DNA of 7,382 nt from Betaproteobacteria bacterium (GCA_025353085.1 JANXRI010000456.1:1-7382), one strand, 5' to 3'; shown: positions 1 to 6,670, numbered from the stretch's first letter. Numbers and translations are program-made. Notes: generated from the letters alone by a model not told the origin.

Positions 1-2
1 GA

Positions 3-701
3 ATACAAGGTGCCCTCGCCAATCTGGGTCATAAGGTGGGGCGCGGCACGGTTGCCAACGTGCTCAATCGTAATGGCATTGAACCGGCGCCGGAGCGCAA
101 TACGCGGACCCGATGGTCGACGTTTCTTAAGGCGCATTGGAGGCTTTTTGCGGCGAGCGATTTCCTCAGTGTGGAAGTGTGGACGGGCAGGGGACTGGTC
201 ACCTACTATCTGCTGTTCGTGATCAGTCTTGCCGATCGGGTGGTGCACATAGTGGGAATCACGACCCGACCGGACGAAGCGTGGATGCTGCAAGTAGGGC
301 GAAGCGTGACTGATGCGGAGGGCGGAGCGTTGTATGGCAAGCGGTATTTGATTTTGGATCGGGATACCAAGTACACAGATCGGTTCCGGACGTTGGTTCG
401 GGACAGTGGGACGAACGTCATCCGGCTACCACCGCGATCCCCCAATTTGAATGCCTATGCCGAGCGCTTCGTACGCTCGATCAAAGAAGAATGCCTGAAT
501 CGGATGATTTTTGTCGGGCAGGCATCGTTGCGCCGCGCGGTATCGGAATACATGTCTCATTACCACGCAGAACGTAACCATCAGGGCCTCGAAAACAGTT
601 TGATCCGAGCAATGCCGAGCGTTGCCGCGAGCGAAGGGGCGATACATCGCCGTCCGCGGCTCGGTGGATTGCTCAACTTCTACTATCGACAAGCGGCCTG
701 A
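3..701 (+). CDS. DDE transposase, integrase core (rve) domain, 5' end outside window
   Basis: Transposase of the retroviral-integrase fold (IS3/IS481-like) that would cut and join the ends of its own insertion sequence. The reading frame is open from base 3, and the family's conserved lead-in (GALANLGHKVGRGTVANVL) starts before the first possible start codon (GTG at 36), so the true start lies left of the window. The acidic triad is visible: Asp at 159-161 (AASDFLSVEVW), Asp at 357-359 (LILDRDTKYT) and Glu at 462-464 (NAYAERFV), with 34 residues between the last two, matching the D35E spacing. The C-terminal motifs HYHAERNHQGLEN and GGLLNFYYRQAA are typical of complete members, so the 3' end looks intact. 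I could not identify a terminal inverted repeat downstream. Whether the whole element is functional depends on sequence outside the window. Confidence 0.88.
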   Translation: MQGALANLGHKVGRGTVANVLNRNGIEPAPERNTRTRWSTFLKAHWRLFAASDFLSVEVWTGRGLVTYYLLFVISLADRVVHIVGITTRPDEAWMLQVGRSVTDAEGGALYGKRYLILDRDTKYTDRFRTLVRDSGTNVIRLPPRSPNLNAYAERFVRSIKEECLNRMIFVGQASLRRAVSEYMSHYHAERNHQGLENSLIRAMPSVAASEGAIHRRPRLGGLLNFYYRQAA

Positions 702-956
702 GAGATACCATTCGAAAATGTGGACATTACGCCATCCATCGGTAGGACGAGGAGGGGGAATATGCCTGCGACGGCCGCTGTCTCCTGACTGCATCGTCAG
801 TCACTATCATCCCGAAGGACTTAGAGACCCCCTGAATTAATCGCCCGTCGAATTTTGCAGGGGCTGCTGGAATCAATCGGACAGGCATAGTCTTGAAAGA
901 GCCAACAATCGCGTGAAGCGGCTAGCCCACGTTGCATCGCCCATCATTTTCCGCCG
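702..956. other. Non-coding gap between transposase and HipA-like gene
   Basis: This stretch of 255 bases separates two convergent genes. It holds no convincing gene and no T-run terminator. Two inverted repeats are visible. TGACTG at 786-791 pairs with CAGTCA at 798-803 across a six-base loop. CCCCTG at 829-834 pairs with CAGGGG at 858-863. GGCTAGCC at 920-927 is a short palindrome. It probably contains the right end of the insertion sequence and the 3' untranslated region of the HipA-like gene, but I cannot mark the boundary. Confidence 0.5.
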
Positions 957-2795
957 TTATGCGAACGACGTGACCCGACTTTGGAAAATTTCGAGCATTT
1001 CCTTGACCACTCTTCGCGCATCGGCGGTATGTTCAATAGCTTTAGGCAATGTAATTCGATGAACGACGTTAGCCGTCTGCTGCAACAGGTCGTCAATCGC
1101 GGCCTCGGCATCGGCGGCCTTTAGCCCAACCGTCGCCGCAAGCGCTCGGAAATCTGCGCGCTTTATCTTATCGTCCTTGCCATTTAGTTTGAGTGCCATA
1201 CGGTCGTGCTTGAGATTCGGAAATACGCGAGTGGTCACAGCATCATAAAGTGGAGCCATGCGAACGCTTCGGAACTGTGAGTCTCCCGGTTCTGCAATCT
1301 TGAGCAACGCCATGTTTTTTAGATGCATGTCGCCATCGGCAATGAGCCACGCGAACAGCGCACGCTTGAGGATGATGAGAATGTCTTCGTCAGGTGCGGT
1401 TGATAGCGGGCGTACGGCGCGCGCAATTCGCTCCATCGTTCCGTCATATTTTGCGGACGTTGGTAAATCCAAGACAGAACAAATATCTTCGAGCACGAAC
1501 ATTCTTTTGTCTTCGCGGCTCGTCCGAATGTCGAAGCGCTCTACGATGAGCGCTGGCGGCATATTGTCAGGCATGGCGACGAGTGCGGTGGCTGGGACCG
1601 TGAAGCCCGCCGCGCGGCCCAGCGCCATCGCAGTCCATTCAATCAGTGGCAGAGCATCGTAGCCGCTCGTGCCTGCGGGTTTCAGGATATGAGTAAAAGG
1701 CTTCCCGGTGCTCGGGGAGAGTAAGCCGTCGGGGTCAAGGTACATCGGCGCTTTAATCTGGATGCCTGACAAGCGCGGTGTATCCGCGCTCGCATAAATC
1801 TGCGCAAGATTGTTTTCAAAGCTGGCCTCGAACTCGCTACGGCCAGGCCCCGCATATTTTCCGGTGAAGACGCCATCTTTGGTGTGATTTTCCAATCGAG
1901 TGAGAAGAACATCCGGCGGTAGTTCTGCAAGTTCGGCCTCGTGCTCCACAATGACGATATTTGACAGGTACCGTTTGCCGGATCGTAGCAACGAGCGCTC
2001 GTCTTTATTCTTAAGTATGTTTTCAAGCCAACCTTCGGGGAGTAATGAGACGATAAAGGGAGGGAGCTTGCCAGGTATTGTCTGCCGAATAATCTTCGGC
2101 CCCTCCCGATCGATTGAGTGCCAGCGCCATTCGAAGCCATCATGAGTTAAGTGACCCAATGGTGCGCCATGCCATGCAACGATGAGGTCCAGCGCGGCCT
2201 CGTTCTCGGCGGGGACGACACTTACCCGATGCTGGAGATAACGTTCGGCAAGTTCGCCTTCACGAATCCATTCATTCTCGCGGGCGAGTTTCCAAATTGC
2301 GTCCGCTGCGTCCTGTGGATTGCCGTATTCCTCAATGAGGCGAGCCGCGATTGCAGATCGCATTTCGTCGTCGATTGACGACGCGTGTTCGCTGCGCACA
2401 CGGAATGCCTCAAGGAAGCGCTGTCGAATCGAAGAAACATTGACGTGGAATTCACCCATTCCATCTTTAATGACAGCTGACCCAATAGAGGGATGCTTTG
2501 GCGCTGCATTCTGAATGATTTCTAACGCCCGGATGCGCGTGCGTTGGTTTCGCCGCGCACTCACAAACAGGCGACCATCACGCGCGGGTCCAAGCAATAT
2601 GGCGCTCGCTGCTGACAAGTACGCTTGCGGGTAGAGGTACTTGGCAATACGTACCGCGTGCCGAAGGACAGTGGCGTCTATGTCGTCGTCGGCGTCGACA
2701 TAGACGCCCCGCATAAGCTGAGTGATCTTCCCAGTCTCAGCCAAGTAATGGCTGCGCGTCTTATCCAATGTTTCGCCAACTAGGTGTAGGGCCAT
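957..2795 (-). CDS. HipA-family Ser/Thr kinase with AbiEi-like winged-helix N-terminus
   Basis: Predicted cytoplasmic protein kinase of the HipA toxin group; E. coli HipA phosphorylates glutamyl-tRNA synthetase, but the substrate here is unknown. Residues 1 to about 110 resemble the winged-helix domain of AbiEi-type antitoxins (ITQLMRGVYV at 24-33, then LYPQAYLSAASAILL at 54-68). Residues about 200-285 resemble the HipA N-subdomain/HipS (VAWHGAPLGHL, SLLPEGWLENIL). The kinase core follows: RLSGIQIK at 341-348, THILKP at 368-373, ALIVERFD at 415-422, catalytic loop GDMHLKN with Asp489 and Asn494, and metal-binding Asp518 in APLYDAV. These match HipA Asp309, Asn314 and Asp332, so the active site looks intact. 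At 612 residues it exceeds E. coli HipA (440) by roughly the N-terminal extension. No hipB-like gene adjoins it. The start at 2795 has only a weak ribosome site (GGGAT) and lies 11 bases from a 15-base dyad, suggesting autoregulation. The kinase assignment is firm; the AbiEi-like assignment is moderate. Confidence 0.88.
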   Translation of the reverse strand: MALHLVGETLDKTRSHYLAETGKITQLMRGVYVDADDDIDATVLRHAVRIAKYLYPQAYLSAASAILLGPARDGRLFVSARRNQRTRIRALEIIQNAAPKHPSIGSAVIKDGMGEFHVNVSSIRQRFLEAFRVRSEHASSIDDEMRSAIAARLIEEYGNPQDAADAIWKLARENEWIREGELAERYLQHRVSVVPAENEAALDLIVAWHGAPLGHLTHDGFEWRWHSIDREGPKIIRQTIPGKLPPFIVSLLPEGWLENILKNKDERSLLRSGKRYLSNIVIVEHEAELAELPPDVLLTRLENHTKDGVFTGKYAGPGRSEFEASFENNLAQIYASADTPRLSGIQIKAPMYLDPDGLLSPSTGKPFTHILKPAGTSGYDALPLIEWTAMALGRAAGFTVPATALVAMPDNMPPALIVERFDIRTSREDKRMFVLEDICSVLDLPTSAKYDGTMERIARAVRPLSTAPDEDILIILKRALFAWLIADGDMHLKNMALLKIAEPGDSQFRSVRMAPLYDAVTTRVFPNLKHDRMALKLNGKDDKIKRADFRALAATVGLKAADAEAAIDDLLQQTANVVHRITLPKAIEHTADARRVVKEMLEIFQSRVTSFA

Positions 2796-2806
2796 TCTAA
2801 CTATCC

Positions 2807-2821
2807 CGTATTTGATATACG
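2807..2821. promoter_or_regulatory. Operator-like dyad O1 in the leader of the HipA-like gene
   Basis: CGTATTTGATATACG is an imperfect 15-base dyad (CGTAT/ATACG arms). It matches the dyad at 2872-2886 at 13 of 15 positions. It ends 11 bases before the HipA-like start codon, in the presumed 5' leader, where a bound repressor could block transcription or initiation. Recurrence of the same dyad suggests a specific binding protein. The winged-helix end of the HipA-like protein is the obvious candidate, by inference. Confidence 0.6.
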
Positions 2822-2858
2822 ACTAAGTTAGCATTCAACTTACATCGCTACAAGCAAA

Positions 2859-2899
2859 AGTATAACTTTTGCGTATTTCAAATACGTGAAAGTTATACT
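2859..2899. promoter_or_regulatory. 41-base near-perfect palindrome: divergent operator/promoter
   Basis: Two 20-base arms flank a single central C at 2879, and 18 of 20 pairs match; only 2870/2888 and 2871/2887 fail. The core, CGTATTTCAAATACG at 2872-2886, is a perfect dyad. The outer arms are AGTATAACTTT and AAAGTTATACT. Each arm carries TATACT reading outward (2894-2899 on +, 2859-2864 on -), a five-of-six match to the sigma70 -10 hexamer, so the palindrome could hold two back-to-back promoters with the core dyad over both -35 regions. On the + strand TTGCGT (2869-2874, 19-base spacer) is a possible -35; the symmetric - strand position reads TCACGT, which is poorer. It lies between two divergent genes and has no T-run, so a terminator is unlikely. 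Confidence 0.65.
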
Positions 2900-2937
2900 A
2901 ATTCAGATCATACGACGACTCGCTTGACTTATTCTGT

Positions 2938-2973
2938 AAATAGGACAAAATAGGAACTATTATTTCCTAGGAG
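2938..2973 (+). promoter_or_regulatory. Leader of the DUF2130 gene: direct repeat, hairpin and ribosome site
   Basis: AAATAGGA occurs twice, at 2938-2945 and 2948-2955, exactly ten bases apart. TAGGAA at 2951-2956 then pairs with TTCCTA at 2964-2969 in a six-base stem with a seven-base loop. The stem ends on the first base of the ribosome site AGGAG (2969-2973), which sits six bases before the ATG at 2980. The ribosome site itself is good and fixes the start. The repeats could be a second protein-binding site or a translational control element; this is inference. Confidence 0.45.
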
Positions 2974-2979
2974 ATTTTC

Positions 2980-4608
2980 ATGAACCTTGCGCAGCCAGCA
3001 GTTTCTCAGAATTTTGAGGGTCATTTGCATCTCGATAGCGAGCAGTGTCCTCTATGCGAGCAATCGATTTCGCGTGAGAAATTTGCGCAGATTAGCGGCC
3101 GTATCACCGCGCAGGAACGCGACCTCACCGATCGCCTGAAGGAACAATTTGCCGCTGAAAAAGAGGCGGCGAATGCGAAAGCGAGAGCCGAGCAGGAGCA
3201 GGCTCAAAAGGATGCGGCAGCCGCAATCGCACAGATTCACTCTGAAGCGGTCGCCAAAGAAACCGCCGCACTCGCAGAAGGTAAGAAAATCGCCGAAGCC
3301 GCGATGCAGACGCAAATCGCCGCCGCCGACGCGGCTAAGAAGTCTGCGTTGGCAGAGATAGAACAGGTCAAAACGCTTGCCGCGCAAGCAACCAGCACGG
3401 CACAGGCCGAATTGGAGAAATTCCGAATCGAGACTGCAGCGGAAGCTGAGAAGCTGAAGGAGGCTGCTTTAGCCAAAGAGACCGCAGCGCGTGAGGAGGG
3501 AAAAAAAGCTGCGGAAATTGTTATGCAGGCCCAAATCGCTGAGGCTTTACAGGCAAAGATAGCGGCTGAAGCCAACATGAAGTCAATTGTCGCAGAAGCA
3601 GAACAAGCAAAAAAGATTGCTGACCAGGTTGCTAGCACAGCGAAAGCTGAATTGGAGGCGGAGCGCACGCAAGCCGCTTCAATGGCTGAGAAGCTCAAGC
3701 AAGAAGCGCTCGCCAAAGAAATTGCCGCGCGTGAGGAAGGAAAGAAGGTCGCCGAAGCTGCAGCGCAGGCGCAGCTCGCAGAAACCGAACAGCGGATGCA
3801 GACATTGAAGGAATCACAGGAGAACGCCCTGGCCCAACGCCTCCAAGAGCAACGCGATGCCCTTGAAAAGCAAGTAGTAGCCGACATAAACGCTGAAAGA
3901 GCGAAAGCTTTTCAAGATAAACAAAAACTCGAAGCAACCTTGCAGGATGTCCAGCGGCAGCTTCAAAACAAAACTGCCCAAGAACTTGGGGAAGGCGCCG
4001 AGCTGGACTTATTTGAGGAGCTAAAGCGGGAATTTCCGGACGACAAGATTACGAGGGTCGCTAAGGGCGCCGCCGGAGCTGATGTTCTCCACACTGTTCG
4101 CTACAACGGCAAGGACTGTGGCTTGATTGTTTATGACTCAAAAAACCATAAATCGTGGCGCAATGACTTTGTCAACAAGTTGCGCACCGATCAGCTGAGT
4201 GCAAAGGCAGACCACGCCATCCTTTCTAGCCACGTTTTTCCTTCGGGGGCTCATCAGCTTCACATTCAGGACGGCGTGATTGTTACTAATCCGGCACGTG
4301 TTGTCGCACTCGTCGAGCTTCTGCGCCGACATATCATCCAGATGAACGGGCTTCGCGTCAGCAATGAAGAGCGGGACCAAAAAACAGCTGCTGTGTACGA
4401 ATTTATCACTTCCGATCGCTACAAGACCCTGCTCGATCAAATCGAAACGCACGCCGATAGTTTGCTAGACCTGGATGCCAAAGAGGAGAAAGCGCATAAG
4501 ACTACTTGGACACGTAGAGGGCAACTCATTTGCGATATTCAGAAGGTACGCGGGAATTTGAGTTTCGAGGTCGAGCGCATCATCGGCACAGCCGAAATCC
4601 AGGATTAA
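2980..4608 (+). CDS. Coiled-coil DUF2130 protein with PD-(D/E)XK-like core
   Basis: A 542-residue cytoplasmic protein of uncharacterised family DUF2130. Near the N-terminus His15, His17, Cys23 and Cys26 (HLHLDSEQCPLC) could bind zinc. Residues about 45-330 are an Ala/Glu/Lys-rich coiled coil containing three related segments. Residues about 335-540 are the conserved DUF2130 region (ELDLFEELKREFP, GADVLHTVRYNGKDCGLIVYDSK, KLRTDQLSAKADHAIL). Within it Asp368 and Asp386-Ser-Lys388, at the end of a hydrophobic strand and preceded by acidic helix residues near 341-347, resemble a PD-(D/E)XK nuclease site. The nuclease reading is an inference. AGGAG six bases upstream supports the ATG. It is the first gene of an operon with the ParB-like gene four bases downstream and faces the HipA-like gene. 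The long coil suggests a structural or sensing role, perhaps oligomerisation. Confidence 0.85.
   Translation: MNLAQPAVSQNFEGHLHLDSEQCPLCEQSISREKFAQISGRITAQERDLTDRLKEQFAAEKEAANAKARAEQEQAQKDAAAAIAQIHSEAVAKETAALAEGKKIAEAAMQTQIAAADAAKKSALAEIEQVKTLAAQATSTAQAELEKFRIETAAEAEKLKEAALAKETAAREEGKKAAEIVMQAQIAEALQAKIAAEANMKSIVAEAEQAKKIADQVASTAKAELEAERTQAASMAEKLKQEALAKEIAAREEGKKVAEAAAQAQLAETEQRMQTLKESQENALAQRLQEQRDALEKQVVADINAERAKAFQDKQKLEATLQDVQRQLQNKTAQELGEGAELDLFEELKREFPDDKITRVAKGAAGADVLHTVRYNGKDCGLIVYDSKNHKSWRNDFVNKLRTDQLSAKADHAILSSHVFPSGAHQLHIQDGVIVTNPARVVALVELLRRHIIQMNGLRVSNEERDQKTAAVYEFITSDRYKTLLDQIETHADSLLDLDAKEEKAHKTTWTRRGQLICDIQKVRGNLSFEVERIIGTAEIQD
3241..3819 (+). repeat. Internal repeats in the coiled coil (2 full units and 1 partial)
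   Basis: Three copies of a segment beginning near xEAxAKE(T/I)AA are encoded at 3241-3459 (73 codons), 3460-3699 (80 codons) and 3700-3819 (about 40 codons). Anchors are AKETAA at residues 92 and 165 and AKEIAA at 245, followed by (L/R)(A/E)EGKKxAE. The second unit is longer by seven residues, one heptad, near residues 188-200 (QIAEALQAKIAAEANMKS against QIAAADAAKKS). Similarity also shows in the DNA, so the coil probably grew by in-frame duplication. Confidence 0.75.
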
Positions 4609-4612
4609 CACC

Positions 4613-5569
4613 ATGGGCCAAGCAGAATTGACTACGGAACACCCAAGAGTAATTGGGCTACAGGAACGGAGGCTCGGGCGCACCGTGCTGCGCACCTATC
4701 GCACAAAGGTGGACATCGAAGATGTCGTGCCGAATGAAAAGCAACCTCGCCTCGGCCCGAAAGAAGACGAAGAGCTACAGCGTCAGATCGAAGCCAACGA
4801 GGGATTATTTGAACCGCTCCTTGTTGAGCCGCATCCTGACATTCCAAAAAAGTTTCGAATCATCGACGGCGATCGTCGTTGGACTAATTCAATGGTACTT
4901 GTATCTCAAGGGCGCACTCAATATCGGGAAATTCCGGTAGAGGTTACAGACCGAACACTCTCCGATGAGGAGCGCCTGCGCGTCTGGATTTACATTCACA
5001 GACAGAGAAAGGAATGGGACGCGAAGGAAAAAGAAATGGTCGCATACCAGCTCGTCTCGCTGGCGGGGCGGGTTGGGGCAGCAAATATTCTTGGATTAAC
5101 AGTGCGTGACCTTGACAAGCTCGTTGAGATATTTGAGTTGTCCGAGAAATTCAACAATCTCAGGGAGCCTGGTGCGGCCATCACCTGGGCGCGCGAACTT
5201 ATGGGCGTCAGCAAAAAGCTTTTAACGCCAAGCGTTATTGATGCAGTCGTCAAAAAAGTAAACCAAAAACGCATTACAAATTCAAAAGATTTGCGCAAAC
5301 TCCGTACTGTCTTGCCAGATCCTGTAGCGCGAGAACACTTCTTGAGTGATGTGGGAGATCTGGAATCATCTTTACTTAGAATTCCACCCACCGAAAAGCA
5401 GGCAACTTCAACGTCTAGCCTTACGGGCGAGCTTGATGCGGCGGTAGACGCGATGAAACGCGTGCCTTGGACGGCGCTGGAAAGTTTAAAGGGCGACCCG
5501 GAAATTCTCAAAAAACTCGATGATGCGGAAGCATTGCTCAGGTCACTCCGCAAATCGTTAGCGCAGTAA
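4613..5569 (+). CDS. ParB/RepB-like protein (ParB N-terminal domain), no ParA partner
   Basis: A 318-residue member of the ParB/RepB/Spo0J family; such proteins bind DNA, and canonical ones are CTP-dependent clamps. The ParB N-terminal domain covers about residues 35-110, with NEKQPR (41-46), ANEGLFEPLLVEP (61-73) and FRIIDGDRRW (81-90), the latter matching the GERR box. IHRQRKEWDAKE (128-139) aligns without gaps to the ENxQR box of chromosomal ParB. A helical region with a possible helix-turn-helix follows (VGAANILGLTVRDLDKL, 154-170); the C-terminal third is less conserved. AGGA at 4601-4604 is eight bases before the ATG, and the upstream stop is four bases away, so the genes are surely co-transcribed. 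No ParA ATPase and no full parS site occur here, so plain segregation is unlikely. A DNA-binding adaptor or regulator for the DUF2130 protein is possible, by inference. Confidence 0.82.
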   Translation: MGQAELTTEHPRVIGLQERRLGRTVLRTYRTKVDIEDVVPNEKQPRLGPKEDEELQRQIEANEGLFEPLLVEPHPDIPKKFRIIDGDRRWTNSMVLVSQGRTQYREIPVEVTDRTLSDEERLRVWIYIHRQRKEWDAKEKEMVAYQLVSLAGRVGAANILGLTVRDLDKLVEIFELSEKFNNLREPGAAITWARELMGVSKKLLTPSVIDAVVKKVNQKRITNSKDLRKLRTVLPDPVAREHFLSDVGDLESSLLRIPPTEKQATSTSSLTGELDAAVDAMKRVPWTALESLKGDPEILKKLDDAEALLRSLRKSLAQ

Positions 5570-5616
5570 GGGTTAGGAGAGACTCATTTTTAAGTAGCAG
5601 ACACAAGGAGAAAATG

Positions 5617-5853
5617 ATGACCAAGAAACGCGATATCCACGTTGTTCCTCATGACGGCGATTGGGCAACCAAGAAGGAAGGTGCTCAACGTGCCGGCGGT
5701 ATATATCAGACTAAGGCTGAAGCAATAGACCAGGGTCGTGAGCAGGCGAAGCGGGAAAAAACCGAACTCGTTATCCATGGTAAAGACGGAAAAATCCAGG
5801 ATAGCGACAGCTTCGGGAACGATCCCAATCCACCGAAGGATCGGAAGCACTAG
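5617..5853 (+). CDS. Small DUF2188-domain protein
   Basis: A 78-residue hydrophilic protein that matches the DUF2188 pattern throughout: HVVPHDGDWATKKEGAQRA, then YQTKAEAIDQGREQAKREKTELVIHGKDGKIQDSDSFGNDP. The family has no established biochemical role; members are small cytoplasmic proteins, often in accessory regions. Two ATGs are available, 5614 and 5617. AAGGAG at 5605-5610 is six bases from 5617 but only three from 5614, so I prefer 5617. It starts 47 bases after the ParB-like stop on the same strand and may be the third gene of that operon. Its last 83 bases overlap the convergent integrase frame. Confidence 0.78.
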   Translation: MTKKRDIHVVPHDGDWATKKEGAQRAGGIYQTKAEAIDQGREQAKREKTELVIHGKDGKIQDSDSFGNDPNPPKDRKH

Positions 5854-6670
5854 CTGTTGCCATGTGCTTCCCCCGAAATTTCGTCTTCCAAGGGTGGCGC
5901 ATTAAAGACTCGTCAACGAAGCGTTGCATCCATTTGTGATGAGACAGCGGACTTGCTCCCCGATGGCCGTGGCACGACGCGGCGACGTTTGATATGCCTT
6001 CACGATCCATCTTTTCGAGTACGGCATCGTCTGTCTTGGGGAGTTTCAGAATCTTGTCGGCGAGTTGTTGTAACGCCGCTCGACGCTCATCCATGTAGTC
6101 GTGCTGATCATAGACTGCCATCATTTCAGGCAGCGCATGGTTCAGTATCTTTTCCTTGATGTGCGGTAATACCCCAAGCTTCGCGAGTTGTGTGGACGCT
6201 GTGCGGCGTAGATCGTGCGGTGTCCAATGCGTCATGCCGATTTTCGTTACATGCCGCTCGACCGCCTTTGTGATTGCCCGCTCGGTGATGTGCTTGTCAG
6301 AATCTGGAGGGGAAGACGTTTCGACGGGGTTCTCGCTAGGCACAGAGGGTGTAGCCGCCGGCTTGATCGTTTGAGGCGAGGGCATTACGAAGCGGCTCTT
6401 TCCGGCCAGGCGCTTGAGCTGCTCGAACAGTTTGATCGCGATCTGAGAGAGCGGAACGCGATGCTCCTTGCCATTTTTGCTATTTGACGCGGGGATCGTC
6501 CAAAGTTTCTTGTCCTGCAGATCAACGTGACTCCACTCAGCGGCGGCCAGTTCCCCGCGACGTTGTGCGGTAACGAGCAGGATCTTCAGCGCAATGGGTA
6601 TCGATTTATAAGTGGGGAACTGCTCGATCTTGAGCCAGAAATCCTTGATCTGAACGACCCGCAATTCCAT
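5771..6670 (-). pseudogene. Tyrosine recombinase (phage/island integrase), N-terminal domains missing
   Basis: The catalytic domain of an island-type integrase survives with all signature residues in the 299-residue frame: Arg37 (TAQRRGEL), a lysine in SKNGKEHRVPL (64-74), His152 and Arg155 (TPHDLRRT), His178 (ILNHA) and the nucleophile Tyr187 (AVYDQHDY), nine residues after His178. About 150-200 residues normally found upstream (arm-binding and core-binding domains) are absent. The frame begins only at ELRVVQIKDFW, immediately where MmgE/PrpD coding sequence ends. It probably cannot recombine DNA, though the catalytic domain could still be made. Residues 99-127 are a Pro/Ser/Thr-rich insertion. 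The last 90 or so residues show no family motif I know and run antisense into the DUF2188 gene. Integrases of this kind mark an edge of an integrated element. Confidence 0.85.
5843..5871. terminator. Inverted repeat at the DUF2188 stop codon, possible two-way terminator
   Basis: GGAAGCAC (5843-5850) and GTGCTTCC (5864-5871) pair perfectly over eight bases around a 13-base loop that begins with the TAG stop of the DUF2188 gene. The ten-base palindrome CGAAATTTCG follows at 5874-5883. The position, at the end of an operon facing a convergent gene, suits a terminator, but neither strand has a T-run, so the call is weak. Confidence 0.35.

Noticed and set aside
786..803. TGACTG/CAGTCA hairpin considered as the transposase terminator or an insertion-sequence end.
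   Set aside because: It has no T-run and no second copy visible to pair as a terminal repeat, and it lies 85 bases past the stop.
877..963. A short frame reading SDRHSLERANNRVKRLAHVASP looks faintly like the C-terminus of an IS6-type transposase.
   Set aside because: Too short and too weak, with no start and no supporting motif; it runs antisense into the end of the HipA-like gene.
2880..2892. ACGTGAAAG in the right arm of the large palindrome resembles half of the parS consensus (TGTTTCACGTGAAACA).
   Set aside because: Only one half matches; the other arm reads differently and the palindrome centre does not coincide with a parS centre, so I do not call a parS site.
2924..2952. TTGACT (2924-2929) as a -35 for the DUF2130 gene.
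   Set aside because: It is a fair -35, but the position 17 bases on reads AAAATA, a poor -10. The TATACT hexamers in the palindrome are better candidates.
3237..3887. A 216-codon minus-strand open frame rich in Ala, Ser and Cys.
   Set aside because: It mirrors the Ala/Glu/Lys-rich coiled coil on the other strand and has no protein-like motif or ribosome site.
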